A DNA stretch of 30,407 bases from Casp-actino8 sp965659595 (GTDB lineage Bacteria > Actinomycetota > Acidimicrobiia > Acidimicrobiales > Ilumatobacteraceae). Positions 29,393 through 30,407 of the stretch are shown in pieces. The DNA is taken from positions 1 to 30,407 of the forward strand of contig CBFHWN010000019.1 in NCBI GenBank assembly GCA_965659595.1, in the 5' to 3' direction. Numbering within the stretch: the stretch's first letter is position 1; each line of letters opens with the position of its first letter. The position numbers and the translations under genes are program-made. Below the pieces are notes generated by a model that searched no databases, had not been told where the DNA came from, and saw only the letters and a list, made by a program, of their open reading frames with translations.

Positions 29393-30172
29393 TCACTCGC
29401 CCCACCACAGGGTGAACCATTCAGTGGTCGACGACCCGGCGGTCACGATCGTCGGGTCGATGTTGAGGGCGTTCGGAGGGCCGGATTGAGGCTCTATGCA
29501 GGTGGCATGGTCGGGTCGGTCGTACACGACCCAATGGTGACACGAACTCCGGAGGCGTAGTGCTCGGCCGCCGATCGTGATCGTCAAGTTCTCGTCAACG
29601 TCGGTGAAACAGTCGTCGAGTTCACCCCACGTGAGCCGTGCGCACAGTTCGGATCGGAATTCGGCGATGCCGTCCAGATCGCGACGATGAACGGCAGCGG
29701 GGGTGAAACCGATGGAATCGGGCTTGTGGAACCACGGATGCCAGCCCATCTGAACCGGCATCGCAGCATCGGCCTCCAGTGTGAGTCGAAGTTCGAGTCG
29801 GTCGGGGTGGAGGGCCACGTGATGGGTGACGCGTCCGGGGAACGGCCACGGATTCGCGAGTCGAATCGACAGAACGCACGACGAGATGTCGTCGTGATCG
29901 ACTCGCCAAGTCCTGTCGTGAACGGTGCCGTGGAGCGCGTGCGGTGGTCGGAGCCGCGGTAATTCGTAGGTGGAACCGTTCCACTCGAGAATTCCGTTTC
30001 GCAGTCGACCGGCGAATGGAACCATGGGATACAGCCCCCAGTCGAGCGGGTCGTCATGACGTGGATCGCCGGCCACGATGAGGTCGACGCCGTCGACCGC
30101 AAGGTGGGAGATTCGGCCACCGCACGACGGATCGACCTGAACGACGGCTCGACCAGACGTCAACTCGATCAC
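29393..30172 (-). CDS. Aldose 1-epimerase family protein
   Basis: A 259-residue galactose mutarotase-like protein of the aldose 1-epimerase superfamily, which interconverts alpha and beta sugar anomers. Visible family features are CGGRISHLAVDG, PMVPFAGRLRNG (with R56), HALHG (78-82), the His of MGWHPWF (H145), and the likely catalytic Glu in CIEPQSGPPNAL (E227). All key positions of the fold are present. The start is GTG at 30172; no in-frame ATG lies nearby, and AATGAT sits 6 bases upstream as a weak -10 candidate. It precedes the sigma fusion gene by 85 bases on the same strand. The sugar is unknown; it may be a phosphorylated or free hexose. Confidence 0.9.
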   Translation of the reverse strand: MIELTSGRAVVQVDPSCGGRISHLAVDGVDLIVAGDPRHDDPLDWGLYPMVPFAGRLRNGILEWNGSTYELPRLRPPHALHGTVHDRTWRVDHDDISSCVLSIRLANPWPFPGRVTHHVALHPDRLELRLTLEADAAMPVQMGWHPWFHKPDSIGFTPAAVHRRDLDGIAEFRSELCARLTWGELDDCFTDVDENLTITIGGRALRLRSSCHHWVVYDRPDHATCIEPQSGPPNALNIDPTIVTAGSSTTEWFTLWWGE

Positions 30173-30206
30173 ATCGGCATCATTTCACGGGGGCCGACGT
30201 GTGTGG

Positions 30207-30212
30207 CACCAT
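30207..30212 (+). promoter_or_regulatory. Possible -10 box for dtd
   Basis: CACCAT lies exactly 6 bases before the GTG at 30219. It has C instead of T at position 1, so it is only a partial match to the leaderless pattern of the window. Confidence 0.35.
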
Positions 30213-30218
30213 CGTCGG

Positions 30219-30407
30219 GTGCGTGTTCTCGTTCAGCGAGTCGACGAAGCGTCGGTGGTGTCGATCCTCGACGGTGTCTCGACGACCACCGGCCGTATCG
30301 GCCCGGGTCTCCTGGCGCTGGTCGGTGTGACTCATTCCGACGACGTCGTGACGGCTCGCAAGTTGGCCGACAAGTTGTGGAACCTGCGCATCATGGACGA
30401 CGAGAAT
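30219..30407 (+). CDS. dtd: D-aminoacyl-tRNA deacylase, N-terminal part (3' truncated by window)
   Basis: The first 63 residues of D-aminoacyl-tRNA deacylase, which removes D-amino acids (and glycine from tRNA-Ala) from tRNA. The reading MRVLVQRVDEASV, then IGPGLLALVGVTH, then ARKLADKLWNLRIMDDEN matches the N-terminal half of Dtd almost motif by motif. The catalytic SQFTL and GPVT motifs should lie further on, outside the window. The start is GTG at 30219, and the frame remains open to the window end. It is divergent from the aldose epimerase. Confidence 0.93.
   Translation, partial: MRVLVQRVDEASVVSILDGVSTTTGRIGPGLLALVGVTHSDDVVTARKLADKLWNLRIMDDEN

Overview
The window looks like chromosomal housekeeping DNA from a high-GC actinomycete. 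Several genes point to the Acidimicrobiia or Ilumatobacter side of Actinomycetota: an HU protein with a mycobacterial-type Lys/Ala tail, a HelR-class RNA polymerase-binding ATPase, a circularly permuted ATP-grasp / alpha-E / transglutaminase operon, and many leaderless promoters. This placement is inferred from gene types and base composition, not from a search. I see no phage, insertion sequence, integrase or CRISPR array. One tRNA gene is present. Genes are packed tightly. All eight convergent gene pairs end within 17 bases of each other or overlap.

Layout. 2-556: end of an acyl-ACP desaturase. 574-2549 (-): two coupled Gfo/Idh/MocA oxidoreductases. 2690-2762: tRNA-Arg(CCU). 2822-3457: conserved unknown protein. 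3461-6140: a lipid or steroid-like module of a double-hotdog MaoC dehydratase facing a DUF3237 gene and a cytochrome P450. 6124-10451 (-): a five-gene run of ATP-grasp, alpha-E, transglutaminase-like, SRPBCC and a small membrane protein. 10534-12315: CPA1-type cation/proton antiporter with a C-terminal RCK domain. 12320-13054 (-): TetR regulator. 13078-13977 (-): coiled-coil lipoprotein. 14131-14604 (-): HU. 14705-15145 (-): short eRF1-domain-like protein. 15204-15428 (-): small unknown protein. 15579-17129: ThDP enzyme. 17130-17573 (-): thioesterase. 17661-17873: cold-shock protein. 17885-18379 (-): YbaK. 18497-20677: HelR. 20680-21764 (-): DtxR/MntR-type regulator and coupled lipoprotein. 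21864-22652: single-pass membrane protein. 22656-27265 (-): glycosyltransferase, methyltransferase, alpha/alpha-toroid protein and ALDH7. 27295-29307 (-): ECF sigma factor fused to an anti-sigma-like zinc finger, membrane helix and exported domains. 29393-30172 (-): aldose epimerase. 30219-end: start of dtd.

Two things stand out. The first is the 670-residue protein at 27295-29307. It combines sigma2, sigma4, a zf-HC2 anti-sigma motif, one membrane helix and an exported BACON-like region in one chain, directly upstream of a glycan-type operon; this looks like a one-protein transmembrane transcription switch. The second is a recurrent promoter design. At least ten transcription units have a TAnnnT -10 box exactly 6 (sometimes 7) bases before the start codon, as expected for leaderless mRNAs. 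In the 38-base gap at 4334-4371, two such promoters face each other closely enough to exclude one another.

Functions are inferred from motifs read by eye. No similarity search was run.
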